A stretch of DNA of 64,000 bases from Nitzschia sp. DOCU1 (GCA_951394045.1 OX595989.1:3644970-3708969); one strand, 5' to 3'. Positions 42,177 to 53,445 are shown, counted from the stretch's first letter. The notes: generated by a model from the letters alone, not told the origin. Numbers and translations are program-made.

Positions 42177-43796
42177 ATGATAATGGCGACCGACACGATG
42201 ATGATCGAACTAGATTCCTTTCTTACTAACGTGGTTACGTGGCAACATGTAGAAGAATGGGCCTCGTTTGGACCTCCGATTTTCGAAAAGCCGACGTCGC
42301 CCGAGCAAATCGCCGCCCTGAAAGATCGCAAGCAACAGCGCGCAACCTTGAAACAACAAATCGTGGATCTAAATCAACAAGTGGGCAGACTCGAGTTGTC
42401 TTCCAAAATGATTGAACAAGAAATGGATCGACTGGCCAAGGAGCGCATATGGCAGGCTGGTGCTGATGATGACAAATCCAAAGATCCTCATTGTTATATC
42501 CCAGAAGATCCATCTGAAAACGTCGTGGACCACCGACCGAATGGCGGGCCACTTTTGGAATATTTGTGGGCACCTCGAGAAAACTCGGTTCATGGACAAG
42601 CCTTGTATCTGGGGGGAGAAGTCGGAAGTGACGGAAATATTTACTGCATTCCAGGCCATGCGCCGAGAGTCCTGCGAATCGACACCGCTCGGAATACGAT
42701 TGAGTCTATCGGGCCTGTTTTAACAACGTCAAGACAAAACGGCTGCAAGCGTCTCTACAAGTGGCTGCGAGGAATCGTTGTTGGCGATATCATTTATGGG
42801 TTGCCATGCCATGCCGATGAAATTTTGAAAATCAATGTTTCTACGCAACAAATTACAAAGTTGAATATACCCTACGAAGACTTCTATTCGGACGATCCAT
42901 CCATCGCCAAATCGGAGAGGGACTGTCTTTGGAAATACCATGGAGGATCGGTTTGCCCTTTGGATAACTGTATCTACGCCATTCCACAATCTGCATCGCA
43001 CGTGCTAAAATTGGATCCATCGACCGAGACCATATCATTTGTAGGACCCGCCTTTCCGGGGCGGTGCAAGTGGTATGGAGGTATTGTCGGCAAGCAAGAT
43101 GGTGCCATATATGGTGTTCCACAAAATGCAGCGGGGGTCTTGCGAATTACTCCAAACGCTGTCACCACTCACGGAGATTTTGGTTCCAACAATCACAAGT
43201 GGCACGGTGGGGCGGCGGCGGCCAATGGCGTCATTGTCAGTGTGCCAGCCAATTCGGATACTGTCTTGTGTATTACCCCGGGCAATACAATCGAAGAAGA
43301 ACCGACCCTAACCGAAATTGGCGACTCTAGCACGATTCAAAGTGGACGCCATCGATCGGATGGCAAATACAAGTATTTGGGTGCCATGGCCGGCATGAAC
43401 GGCAAAGTCTACTTGTTTCCCTGTGCTAGCGAGTATGTTCTTCAAGTGGATACGGTCCACGGGATTGCCAAGAACGTGGGGCCAAATCTAAGAGATAGTG
43501 GCTTGGAACTAGTTCATCAAAACAAATGGCAGAATGGATTGACATGTGTCCAAGACAAATGTGTCTATGGCATGTCCCAGTCGGCCCATACCCTTTTGCG
43601 AATCGACTGCTCTAACACAACTACGGATGCCGACTCGCCAGATCCCATTGTCACCACGTGGAAATTACCATCACCCCGGATCGAATGTCGTGACAAGTTT
43701 GAAGGAGGCGTCATTACCGAATCGGGAGTCATGTACACCGTGCCGAACAATCACAAGGGTGTACTGCGAATCGAACCATTTGGATTAAACCTATAG
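42177..43796 (+). CDS. Beta-propeller protein with (K/R)WxGG ... IYGIPxxAxxVLxI repeats
   Basis: The product has 539 residues. Residues 40-95 form a coiled coil (LKQQIVDLNQQVGRLELSSK). From about 140 to the end a repeat of 45-60 residues occurs seven or eight times. Its form is W-x-GG, a short turn, then G-x-IYxIPxxAxxVLxIDxxT. Examples are KWYGGIVGKQDGAIYGVPQN, KWHGGAAAANGVIVSVPANS and KWQNGLTCVQDKCVYGMSQS. This suggests a seven-bladed propeller with conserved Trp-Gly-Gly strands. Similar proteins occur in algae and other protists; I know no function. There is no signal peptide or membrane segment, so it is probably intracellular. The ATG at 42177 is followed by another at 42183. Confidence 0.7.
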   Translation: MIMATDTMMIELDSFLTNVVTWQHVEEWASFGPPIFEKPTSPEQIAALKDRKQQRATLKQQIVDLNQQVGRLELSSKMIEQEMDRLAKERIWQAGADDDKSKDPHCYIPEDPSENVVDHRPNGGPLLEYLWAPRENSVHGQALYLGGEVGSDGNIYCIPGHAPRVLRIDTARNTIESIGPVLTTSRQNGCKRLYKWLRGIVVGDIIYGLPCHADEILKINVSTQQITKLNIPYEDFYSDDPSIAKSERDCLWKYHGGSVCPLDNCIYAIPQSASHVLKLDPSTETISFVGPAFPGRCKWYGGIVGKQDGAIYGVPQNAAGVLRITPNAVTTHGDFGSNNHKWHGGAAAANGVIVSVPANSDTVLCITPGNTIEEEPTLTEIGDSSTIQSGRHRSDGKYKYLGAMAGMNGKVYLFPCASEYVLQVDTVHGIAKNVGPNLRDSGLELVHQNKWQNGLTCVQDKCVYGMSQSAHTLLRIDCSNTTTDADSPDPIVTTWKLPSPRIECRDKFEGGVITESGVMYTVPNNHKGVLRIEPFGLNL

Positions 43797-44460
43797 TCGT
43801 GATAAAACGACTGCGTAGGTAAACGAGTGATTCGGAGCTTTTACAGACTGTAGAGAAATAAGAATGAAATGACAGGCCTAATACTCTCCCTATAGCTCCA
43901 ATGCCGTCCCACTGTATCTCTAGCCAGAGAACATGGACAGTACTGTGAGTGCACGACGCAAATCATTCGCTATGCCATCCAACCAGCGGCAAAACTGCAC
44001 AAAACGCAACATTCCAAAGACAAGGTGTCTCTAGTCTAATAGCTGATCTTTTCGCCGCTTGGACTTGTTCTCGTTCGTCTTCCTGTTCGATTTCTGCTTC
44101 TTGCTGCGCCTCCAAAACTGGAATTTTGGGCCTGCTGGTGCTGGATCGCGAACGCTACTAGCCCTACTCATCAAAGAAATCGGTAAGAAGCCCCACTCCT
44201 TGTTAGCCGCAACCGTATTATTCCTCTCCGTAGGGGGCAGCAGCAGCCCTAAAAATAGGAGCATTCTAGAGAAAATTACAGGAGTCGCAGAAGCGCATGT
44301 GAGATGACGACCAAACATCCAATCGTCTAAGCAAGAATCCAGCCACTTCCACAGACGGCGTAATAATGCAAGCAGATACCACGAAGTAGCAGTCGCAACT
44401 CTTGTTCGCTGCTGCATCGTCGCATCAACCCCACTCACTCTCTTTTTGGAAATGATAATC
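43797..44460. other. Intergenic between convergent genes
   Basis: A minus-strand frame of 160 codons (44031-44513) overlaps the end of the next gene and reads Arg/Lys/Ser-rich sequence without motifs. I do not call it. Confidence 0.4.
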
Positions 44461-45351
44461 TTACATGCAACATCCACACAAGAGATACGACCACCATGAT
44501 CTTGCACCACCATCCGAAGAAGGAAGTTTGGATGTATCCACGACGCTGTTACTCAACAATTCGACAAGGCGCTTTCTTGTTGGCGGCGTTGTTGTTGCCG
44601 CGAGCACTCGTTCCAGCTGTTCCAAATGAGCACGCTTGGCAAAGAGACAATCCTTAATGACTATACTTGTCAAACTGGGATGAATACGGAGTAGCTCAGT
44701 GAATCCATTCATGTCATAGTCGTCAGCAAAAAGTGGCAATCCAATGCAAGTCAAATAGGCCAGCCGGCTGTTGCCGTTGCTCATTTTCTTATTCAGCGGG
44801 ACCCGGCCAGCAGCAGCATCGTCGAAATCTTCGTCATCAGGACTCCCTGAGACTAGTACCGCCGTTAATGCTGGTACTGGGGGAATGGCTTGACGAGTCA
44901 ATTGCCACGCCGTTGCTTCCGTCCGCGTGAATCTCACAATCAAAGATTCCAAGTTAGGAAGTTTTTGAATGGCCTGAAATAATTCTAGCAGTGGCAATTT
45001 CCCAGAAGACCCCACTTGATAATCCTGTGGATGAAAACATATATCGACCGATCGAATAGTAGGATTGTTTGAACTCGCAGAAGCATGCGTGTAGACTCCT
45101 CGCTGAATGGAGGTCACAACGTCTTTGTTGGATTGGCTGCTGCCTCCTGATCGAGAAGGTTCTAGCAAGCGCAGGCAATGGTCAACGCCGTCGCGCCAGG
45201 GATGAAGTCGAACGTTACTGCTACGGCTCATGGAAGCTACAGCAATAGGAACAACGGGTGGGTATCGGTATCGTACGGACTGGGAGCTACTTACTGCTAG
45301 AGTTAGCAGCTGCAGTAGAGTGGGCATCGCTTGGTCCTCCCATGTCGCCAT
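44461..45351 (-). CDS. Leucine-rich-repeat-like hypothetical protein
   Basis: The product has 296 residues. The N-terminus contains LLQLLTLAVSSSQ. From about 100 there are strand-like segments with leucine spacing like LRRs: LLELFQAIQKLPNLESLIVR, SRLAYLTCIGLPLFADDYDM and LLRIHPSLTSIVIKDCLFAK. The terminus is YLLCGCCM, a cysteine cluster that could be lipidated, although it is not a canonical CaaX box. Many diatom genes carry such short irregular LRR-like proteins. No partner or role can be inferred. Confidence 0.5.
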   Translation of the reverse strand: MATWEDQAMPTLLQLLTLAVSSSQSVRYRYPPVVPIAVASMSRSSNVRLHPWRDGVDHCLRLLEPSRSGGSSQSNKDVVTSIQRGVYTHASASSNNPTIRSVDICFHPQDYQVGSSGKLPLLELFQAIQKLPNLESLIVRFTRTEATAWQLTRQAIPPVPALTAVLVSGSPDDEDFDDAAAGRVPLNKKMSNGNSRLAYLTCIGLPLFADDYDMNGFTELLRIHPSLTSIVIKDCLFAKRAHLEQLERVLAATTTPPTRKRLVELLSNSVVDTSKLPSSDGGARSWWSYLLCGCCM

Positions 45352-46017
45352 TGTCGACGTCGTTTATGTGTTGCAGCGCGTCGCCATTCGGCCTAAACAG
45401 AGCGTTAAGCCTCCGTTAACTTTCGCTTTTTTCCCGCCATCACGACGGTTCCGGTTTCTGCCGCTGTGAGAGATACTACCCTTTCTTCGCGTGACACACT
45501 TGGTGCCCCGCAAGTACTTGGGATACATGTAGAAATGACATTTCATGTCGGATATGCATCATTGATGTCCGAGTCGATGGCGGGCGCCATTCAAAGTTGG
45601 CACCCACAACAGAATTCCATCTGCCGCTGCGCCGAATATCCCAAAGAAGTTTTTGGCGCCAAAATTTGCGTCCAAGACTACCGGTCCTTCATATCGAAAG
45701 AAAAGAAAGTTGCCACCATGATAAACAAAGAATGCGGCCAATGTTGCGTCTTCTAGCAACTACCAAGCAACCATCGACTACTCTGGACTAATAATAGGAC
45801 GAGCAGATAGCGCTATATGGTGGAAACCCCCTCCTGGTGCTTTCGACGACGACCAACACGAAAACAATACCGCCCGCTTTCGTCGTCTCTGCATAGCTTC
45901 AACGCGTTTCGAACGGCGTAATCTTTGTGCTGTGAAATCAAAGCGAGGACCATGGCTACCACTTTTCGCGTGCGACTGTTCCATCCATTCAACAACAGGT
46001 CAATGATAGCGATTTGA
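45352..46017. other. Intergenic, no gene called
   Basis: Several frames of 60-96 codons overlap on both strands. One minus-strand frame at 45813-46043 has a helical look but overlaps the end of the next gene. Confidence 0.4.
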
Positions 46018-47844
46018 TTATACCAAAATACAACTTTCCCCAAATTCTACTTCTCGATCATCATCGTTGCATTGACAGCCGGCTGTCATTGCGCCTTCTT
46101 CATCAAAAATCTCGGCGCAGTACGCTTCCTTCCCGCATGGATTCGGCGGATCACAAGTTGTGATCGTAGCAAAATCACAATTCACCGTCGCGCCAACTAC
46201 GGAGTCATCGGGACAGGAACAAGTATACCCCCCGGAACCGTCGTCGACACAAACCGATCCTACACCCGTACAAGGACCGTCCAAACACGGCGAGCCGGCG
46301 GCGTAACAGAAATCGTCCGCATCTGTCTCTTGCTTGTCTTTGGGGCAAAGGCACTCAAGTTTATCTACATCCAAGACTTTGTTTTGTAGACAAATAACCG
46401 AGTCCAAAGGGCACATCTCAAGATACTCCACTTGCTTCCCATTGTCACATTCACAGGCAATGGATCCATCTTCATAGCTCCAACAGTGAGCAAGGGCCCC
46501 ACATGGATTTGGCTCGCAGGACGTTACATTGAAAATATACTCGTGAGTAATGACAGGGGCGACGATGGCTCCTGCTTCCCGAGATTTAAAACTCTGTTCC
46601 CCGGGTCCGTTGGTCGGATTGATTTGAAGTAGTAGCAGAATGGTAGTCGTCGCTGCGTCTTGAAGATTTCGTCGTCGTACGACAATGTCGTCGGTTGACA
46701 GCAAATCGGTGATGGGAACCTTTACAGTATCATTCGACTTAACGGAAAATGTCGTTCCCTCTATGATTTGACCCTCTGGAAACGAACCAGCCTGAATGCG
46801 CCCTGACGAGAGAAAAGGCAAGGAATCATTCCAAACCAGGTTTTCAATGTCGAGTGCAACTTGAGATATGTACCGATAAATAGAAATCGGTGCAGACCCT
46901 GTGGATGGAATCGCTACCAAGTGAAGATGAAACGAGCTCTCCAATAATGCATTCTCTGGCGGAGGGATTTCCGTCAATGCAAATTGCAAAAGAGTCATCG
47001 ATGCCACGCTGTCGTTGGTACTAGCTACCTGTAGAACGCCTGATGTTCCACGGGAATCCCCACCGCTTTGTGCTCTTCGTCTGGCGGTTGCTTTGGTGAC
47101 GGAAGTATCAGCTACGACTGGGAAATAAATCTTGGCTGGATCGAGAGTTGGTGCCTGCGATGGGCTCTTGGATGATGTTGGGCTTTGAGTCGAGGCGCTG
47201 GTAGGTGAAGTTGTGGCATTACCTTCCCCCGGTGGGTCGGAAGGCGCCACCGCGCTGCTGGGTGAAGCGGTGGAATCAGTGATATTATCATCCAGCGCGG
47301 GACTATCGAGTGGGCTTCGGGTCGCGTTGAGATCGTCGGTAGGGTCCATCGTAGCGTTGAAATCGACAGCACCCTCATCTAGAGACGGTAGAGAGGTTGG
47401 AGCCAGCGATTGTGTAGGAGCCGGTGATGGTGGGATGGATTTAGAACTTGTCGGGGTAGACGGGTTTACGTCTTCTTTACCACCAAGAGTTACCCCCAAT
47501 ATTACAGCAAGGAGAATTACTAGGAAACAGCAGCAAAGAACGACAAAGCCGAGGCGCCGCCGCCTTTCTTCTTTGTTTTCTTTATTTCTGGGTTCATCCG
47601 CATAATCTTTATCGGCCTTTTCCTCGCTACTGTCCGTGATGTCGTCGCTATCTTCACTTTCATCCTCGTCATCGTCAGTTGGCCGGCCTCCCTCCAAATC
47701 AGGAGCACCGTCGCCATCTTCGGCGAAGCTTTCTCCCTCGTCATCGTCTTCATCCTCGTCATCTGATTCCTCGGTCTCTTCCTCTTCCCCCGATCCTTCA
47801 TCGTAGAACTCATCGGAATCTTCTATGTTGTCGTGACTGGCCAT
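46018..47844 (-). CDS. Type II membrane protein with acidic tail, Ser/Thr/Pro stalk and EGF-like modules
   Basis: From the ATG at 47844 (MASHDN) the product has 608 residues. Residues 1-95 are strongly acidic and cytoplasmic. RRRRLG stops before one membrane anchor at about 102-124 (FVVLCCCFLVILLAVILGVT). A stalk of about 120 residues follows with PTSxxP and NAT repeats typical of diatom surface proteins. At 245-430 lies a beta-rich domain starting IYFPVVADTSVTKA, like the DNRLRE/cell-surface segment that begins with VADT. The C-terminus has three cysteine-rich EGF-like modules: CEPNPCGALAHCWSYEDGS, PCTGVGSVCVDDGSGGYTCS and CDPPNPCGKEAYCAEIFDEE. This is probably a frustule- or wall-associated surface protein; the partner is unknown. 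Confidence 0.7.
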   Translation of the reverse strand: MASHDNIEDSDEFYDEGSGEEEETEESDDEDEDDDEGESFAEDGDGAPDLEGGRPTDDDEDESEDSDDITDSSEEKADKDYADEPRNKENKEERRRRLGFVVLCCCFLVILLAVILGVTLGGKEDVNPSTPTSSKSIPPSPAPTQSLAPTSLPSLDEGAVDFNATMDPTDDLNATRSPLDSPALDDNITDSTASPSSAVAPSDPPGEGNATTSPTSASTQSPTSSKSPSQAPTLDPAKIYFPVVADTSVTKATARRRAQSGGDSRGTSGVLQVASTNDSVASMTLLQFALTEIPPPENALLESSFHLHLVAIPSTGSAPISIYRYISQVALDIENLVWNDSLPFLSSGRIQAGSFPEGQIIEGTTFSVKSNDTVKVPITDLLSTDDIVVRRRNLQDAATTTILLLLQINPTNGPGEQSFKSREAGAIVAPVITHEYIFNVTSCEPNPCGALAHCWSYEDGSIACECDNGKQVEYLEMCPLDSVICLQNKVLDVDKLECLCPKDKQETDADDFCYAAGSPCLDGPCTGVGSVCVDDGSGGYTCSCPDDSVVGATVNCDFATITTCDPPNPCGKEAYCAEIFDEEGAMTAGCQCNDDDREVEFGESCILV

Positions 47845-48612
47845 GACGGTGTCCTTCAAGTGCTTTCTTTGCAGTCAACTATGACATGATGGGGCCGTCG
47901 CCTGATTGCTTTATCTTTCCGAAGATTTGGAGTACGACACCAATTTATGACCCATGACTCACATAGGCTGGCGGTCACACGGAAGAGACATCAGCAGTCT
48001 TCCTTATGTAAATTTGTCTCAGACGACACAATTTGGCAGAGATCGCCATCATACGTATTATGTAGAGGTGTCACACACATCTATTTCCCCCCTGTTCGCC
48101 ATCATCTTGCCAAAAAGATCCATTCGAACGACCGCAATGAGAAGGAACTCCCTCATTAGCAGTCTTCGCGACGATGAAAATGCGAACGGTGCTTCTGCAC
48201 ATGACAAAGGAGATGTCAACAGCAACGAACGTCTTACCCCCATTATGAAGTTCGGAGCCCCCGCGTCAAATGTCCAATCTGCCGTGTGGGCAATATTGTT
48301 GCATTTCAATTCGCAAGTAATTTGTCTGCCGATTCAAATGTTTCTGACATATGTTGATGGGATGCGAATACCTGTCGAGAGGATTGTCTCTCGTAGATGA
48401 GACGCCGTCTGTTGCTTAGGCCTTACGGGTCTGCTATTAAATAGGACTAGAACGGGTTCAATCACTATCGACTCAACAACATCATGCTGTTAAGAGTCGA
48501 TGGGAAGCCTTCTGGTGTCATTCTGCTGCGTTGCTGGGTCGCTACTAGAGCATCATGGGTACGGACTCGTCTCCATAGAAATCAGCAAAAATAATAACTC
48601 AATCAGAGCAAA
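47845..48612. other. Divergent promoter region
   Basis: An 88-codon frame near 48136 (MRRNSLISSLRDDEN) is present without support. Confidence 0.35.
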
Positions 48613-50498
48613 ATGACGAAACAATTTCGAAATGGGTCATCCAAACTTGTGTGTGCTATCTGGCTGGCCATTTATTGTCGCTATCGCGTAGCAGCTTTAG
48701 CCACGCCCCTTTCTGCAGGAGGTGACATGAATTACAGCTTCCCATCGCCCATAACCGGAACAGATCCGCAAAATGTGGTAGGGACCCCGATTAGAAATCG
48801 TCGATTGGGTGGCTGGTACTTCATTCCTGGGGGCAATGGGACTAACGGTGACGAGGAAATCGATTGGGTGGCATGGTACGATTATTCTGGGAGCGACAGT
48901 GACGAGGAAATCGATTGGGTGTCAGTCGGATTCATCATGGCTGGTGCCATGCTTGCCGGAATAGTGGTATTCTACTATGCACTGGCGTATTTCATGTTGC
49001 GGCCGTTGGCAGAAGAATACAGAACACAAGGGCAACGTATTGTTGGCCTGGTGACAGGTGCCCAGAAGAAAGTTCGACAAGAATTTCACGGTAGTGCAGC
49101 GCCTGGAGTGTTCTATGGAAGCTACGTCCATGGTAACACTACTCAAACTACGCTAAATCGGATTTTGCATGTTGAATATCCAGTTGTGGTGGACGGAGAG
49201 CGCAAGGTTGTCCGCAAGAAATTTAGTTATTTGCACAAGAAAACCTTTGATCGGCCCTCAGAAACCGGCGAAGTCGAATTGTACTTCTTACCAAGGCGAG
49301 GTATCTTGTCTGCCTTCCCACGTGACGAGTTCCATCTATCAAAATGCGATAAGTGCAAGGAAATGTCCCTCGGAATCTTTTTTTTGTTCCTGTTTGTGGG
49401 TCTATTGGTTCTTGGAGGTCAAAACAAAGCACCTGGGTACCTGTTTGTGATCGTTATTACGATGGACATTATTGTTGCCCTTTGCATTTGCATCATGATT
49501 TGGACTTGGATGCTTAAAAGTGGCAAGATTCTTCTCTTTGTCCCCGGGGAGGCTGGTGAGCAGGCCTTGAATTTCGAGGCCCACGATCATGATGAGACTG
49601 AAATTCACAACGACGAAGAAGATGGCTTTTGTCCGCACGAAGGAGAGGTATTGACATCAGCTCCTCCTGCACCAGGCGAACAAGCTGAAATTCCATTTGC
49701 AATAGCCGTCGATAGTGTTGTCATCACAAATCTTTGTCCACCAAAGCCCACCAGTCAAAAGAAGATTAACCCCAACGATGGAGGACATACTCCACCTCAG
49801 AGCCCGACGAAGCCCAATAGTCAGAAGATGTTGAACCCAGGAACGCACTCATCATGCCAGAGTCCGAAGAAGTCTACCAGTCAGAGGACGATGAACCCCA
49901 ATGATGGAAGACATGCTTCGCTTCAGAGCCCGAAAAAGTCCACTAGTCAGAAGATGTTGAACCCAGGGACGCCCTCTCCCCCCACAGCCCGAAGACGCCC
50001 ACTAGTCAGAAAAAGAAGATCCACCCCGACGGTGGAGCACTTTCTCCATGCCAACGCCCGACGAAGCACACTAGTCAGAAGAATTTGAACCCCAGGGCAC
50101 ATTCTCCATCCCAGAGTACCAAGAAGCCCACTAGTCAGAGGAACATGATGAGCCCCAGCGATGGGACATTTTCTCCATGCCAAAGCACGAAGAAGAAAGA
50201 TGCTGCTACTTCTCCTCACCATCCCACCAAACCCGTTCCACTTGATGTATGCTTTGGCGCCGAATCTCATCTTGGCACAATTGTCTGGCGCAAAATAGTC
50301 GAGGAAATTGTGGAAGAATATGCAGATTACGAGTTTGGACCTCCAGCCCATCAGGCGATCATGAATCGTCTCAAGGATCGTCACTTCTGGGTCAAAGATA
50401 AACTTGGAGGAGAATGGAAGCTGGCTTCGAGGGGCGACGTGCTACGCCAATTCAGAGCCGCTTTCGATGCAGAGCAAGCACGACAAACGGTAGCATAG
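48613..50498 (+). pseudogene. Membrane protein with seven TSQK repeats and C-terminal DUF6824-like domain, broken by one frameshift
   Basis: The frame from the ATG at 48613 has a signal-like start, an acidic repeat (DEEIDWV twice), one membrane segment at about 105-127, a soluble domain (VEYPVVVDGERKVVRKKFSY) and two membrane segments near 258-305. From 49743 a repeat of about 20 residues follows, (P/S)TSQK-x3-NP...QSPKK. Near 49985 the frame slips: the remaining repeats and a terminal domain continue in another frame, which is open to 50498. The terminal domain starts DVCFGAESHLGTIVWRKIVE and ends GDVLRQFRAAFDAEQARQTV. It resembles the DUF6824 domain, abundant in diatoms. A one-base loss in a C-run (ccctctccccccacag) would explain the break. 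If corrected, the protein would have about 628 residues. Sequencing error is possible. Confidence 0.6.
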
Positions 50499-51220
50499 CG
50501 CATATGAGTAAGTATATAGAGAATCATGAGATGCCGTTTCCAATTTTTCTACTAAACAAATACGACAGAATACGATTGGGGCCAATGACTTTAGCGTGCA
50601 CGGGAATTCGTCGTCCTCTTCTGCTTCGTCCTTTTCATGTCATCATCGTCCGGGTAGCAGGAAGGAAAATGAAACCATCCTTCCCACGATTCACACTGCT
50701 TCAATCAAGTCCCTTTCGTTGCATTCAAAACAAACGCTCTCGATCTTGGCAGGCTGTTTGGTCTCTTTTTCGGCTTCTTCAGTTGCGTCCACCTTTTCCT
50801 TGTATGCCTTTTTCGTTGATGACTTTTTCTTGCTCAACGCTGGAGTGGTAGCAGTTTTGCTACTACCGCTACTGGAGTTCTTGCCTAGTATGAGAAACGT
50901 CCCAAATACCTAAGATCGTCATCTTTTTCAACACAGTTTCGACTTGATCCCTTGGGGACACAACCGTTGCAATATACTACATCCCCAGCACCACCACATA
51001 CTTGACAACAACACGTGCTCCCATCATGGCCCATTGACTAAGAGGAAGAAACAAGGACTGGAGCTGGGGCTTCTCCCTTTGTTACACTGTGTGAGACAAT
51101 ACTTGTAAACGAGGGATTCGATTGGGACAAAGGCTCAACAATCGGCCTCCAAATTCAATTGTGACTTTCATTGTCGATGGTTTTCCTTTACTATTGCGTC
51201 TTCTTCTTCCACTTTTGCCA
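50499..51220. other. Intergenic, no gene called
   Basis: Short overlapping frames only. I see no motifs. Confidence 0.4.
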
Positions 51221-51535
51221 CTAGATTAGCCATTTGATGGCAGTGCTAAGAGAAGTCGACCTTAGAGATTCTCGCTGAGATCGCAGAGCACGTTCCGAAG
51301 TAGAAGACACCAGAGCGGGGGCTGAAGACAAGGAACGTTCTTTGATGCTGCTTTTGGGCTCACTTTTCGGGGAGGGGGTTCCAGCGGTAGGTGAACTGGC
51401 AACGACATAAGGATCTAACTCCACTTGACCAAGAATGGACCTAGAGGTGGGCAATCCTTTCCCTCGTCGCTTAGCAATACCGATCAAAACCTTCCTTGTC
51501 TGGATTAGATCCTGTGACTCCGTGTTCGCGCCTTA
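51221..51535 (-). CDS. Weak candidate terminal exon
   Basis: The frame is open from a TAA at about 51536 to 51221 without an ATG start. It reads VLIGIAKRRGKGLPTSRSIL and then Ser/Pro/Lys-rich sequence. A possible splice acceptor (ctaatccag) precedes the first of these residues. It may be the last exon of a gene whose upstream part was cut off by the ABCA-fragment insertion at 51.7 kb. No family recognised. Confidence 0.25.
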
Positions 51536-51712
51536 CGTGGCAGCAGTTGGATCATTCGCGCAAGTATTCTTCTGTTTCTGCCATGACACACACGTTCATC
51601 AAGACATTGACCTCCATTTCCTCGATTGACGTTGCAACAACAAGAGCAACAATATGGATCAAAGCCATCCTCGTCGGGGCGAGAACCTATCCCACCTACC
51701 CCACCGGTCAAG

Positions 51713-52640
51713 CCATTACGTGTATCCAGCGGCAGCGGGCCCGTAAAGAACCATGGCAGAAATCACCCCGCCAAGGACTCCAAACTCGGTCGTCGTGAAA
51801 GCATCAACCTTGAAGATGAAAAACATCGCCACGACGATCCAAAGAGGAAACTGGTAGTTGACAATGTCCCATAGGTACGTCGAAACCCAATATCCCGAAG
51901 GCTTGACTCCCGTCACAGTCTGCAAGTGCTTGGCCTTGGATTCGCGTTCCGCCATGATGAATGTTCCAAAGCTTCCGGCAATAAATGGGAAACTCAAAAC
52001 TAGCAAAAACCATGCCGTGAAGGCATCTTCCGTCTTTGCGATGGATTTCTCAAAGTCGGTAAGCGGCAACGGGTGGATAGTGGTTTGGATTGTGAAGTCG
52101 TCCGTACCCAAAGCAGCTCGTGCGATACCCTCGGTAGCCAAGGACATGTAGGTCGGTGTGACGTGCAATGCCGTAAAGTTGTATTGAATGAGACAGCCCA
52201 ACCCAGTATAAGCTGGGCAATCACTCGCATTGTTCAACAAAGTCTGGCCAAACGATTCTGCGAGCTCGCCAACGCTAGTACAATTTGCGAGCACGATTTC
52301 GTCGAACGAGCTACCATCCCCAAGGATGCTTGTAGAATCGTTGAATTGGTGATGATCGCTCTCGTCGTCTTCAGCAGGCTCAGCTCATTTGCCTTGGCGT
52401 CATCGTCATACTTTGGATCGCTACCGATTGGGTCAGTTCTCGGCGACACTTCCTTTTTGCGCATCATGTACATCACTCTCTACTTTGTTGTCAGGTTCGG
52501 CTTGTTCGCTTCGTCGTCGTACTTTGGATTGCAATCAATTGGGTGGATACATCTCCTCGGAAACTTGAATCATATACCGAAAGGCGACGTGCAAGAACGA
52601 ACGAACGAACTTTGCTCCCCCGTCTCCTAACCCCGTGTAT
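51713..52640 (-). pseudogene. ABCA transporter fragment, inverted copy of 5513-6445
   Basis: Read on the minus strand, the frame from LANCTSVGELAESFGQTLLN to GPAAAGYT is that of the transporter at 5.8-6.4 kb with a few substitutions (for example R/S and V/M) and without the 12-bp TTAGGG insertion. It holds one luminal loop and the first membrane segments only. At about 51713 it stops within a codon series and unrelated sequence starts. There is no nucleotide-binding domain, so it cannot be a working transporter. Upstream it continues through the same non-coding leader as the plus copy and then merges into the 297-bp repeat array. Confidence 0.85.
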
Positions 52641-53445
52641 TCTCCTCGTGGTGCAAAAGAATAGACATTACCAAGATCCAGCGTGGTATACAATAGAGGG
52701 GCTATGATGTCATTGCCCGAGACACCGTACAGTCGACTAATCCAAGGTCAGCTGGACCACAGCAACATGGCCGCTCCTTGTTCCAAAGGAATGCGAGAGA
52801 CGGATACCGGTCGGGCACCCAATAATCGACAGGATCGACTGTAGATACATCTCCTCGGAAACTTGAATCATATCGAAAGGCGACGTGCAAGAACGAACGA
52901 ACGAACTTTGCTCCCCCGTCTCCTAACCCCGTGTATTCTCCTCGTGGTGCAAAAGAATAGACATTACCAAGATCCAGCGTGGTATACAATAGAGGGGCTA
53001 TGATGTCATTGCCCGAGACACCGTACAGTCGACTAATCCAAGGTCAGCTGGACCACAGCAACATGGCCGCTCCTTGTTCCAAAGGAATGCGAGAGACGGA
53101 TACCGGTCGGGCACCCAATAATCGACAGGATCGACTGTAGATACATCTCCTCGGAAACTTGAATCATATACCGAAAGGCGACGTGCAAGAACGAACGAAC
53201 GAACTTTGCTCCCCCGTCTCCTAACCCCGTGTATTCTCCTCGTGGTGCAAAAGAATAGACATTACCAAGATCCAGCGTGGTATACAATAGAAGGGCCATG
53301 ATATCATTGCCCGAGACACCGTACAGTCGACTAATCCAAGGCCAGCTGGACCACAGCAACATGGCCGCTCCTTGTTCCAAAGAAATGCGAGAGACGGATA
53401 CCGGTCGGGCTCCCAATAATCGACAGGATCGACGGTAGCCCGCCG
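52542..53445. repeat. Three tandem units of about 297 bp
   Basis: The segment starting with acttgaatcatat and containing cgacgtgcaagaacgaac, cccgtgtattctcctcgtgg and gataccggtcgggc occurs at 52563, 52861 and 53157, with spacings of 298 and 296 bp. Units differ at a few bases; the third has more changes. One unit edge (acacggggttaggagac and onward) is the same sequence that ends APC6 at 5.5 kb. A shorter repeat, gacaggatcgacggtagcccgc, follows at 53.42-53.48 kb. In the minus direction parts of each unit are open in one frame (YTTLDLGNVYSFAPRGEYTG), so the unit may derive from a coding exon. Confidence 0.85.

Noticed and set aside
45813..46043. Minus-strand frame with armadillo-like look (IIDLLLNGW, then VVAMVLALIS).
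   Set aside because: It overlaps the end of the EGF-stalk gene, is short and has no supporting neighbour exon.
47954..48400. Plus-strand frame of 148 codons between two genes.
   Set aside because: No motifs, and it lies in the shared promoter region of divergent genes.
51626..51715. Gln/Pro-rich plus-strand frame (QQQEQQYGSKPSSSGREPIP) that stops at the ABCA fragment edge.
   Set aside because: It could be an exon cut by the rearrangement, but it is too short to support.
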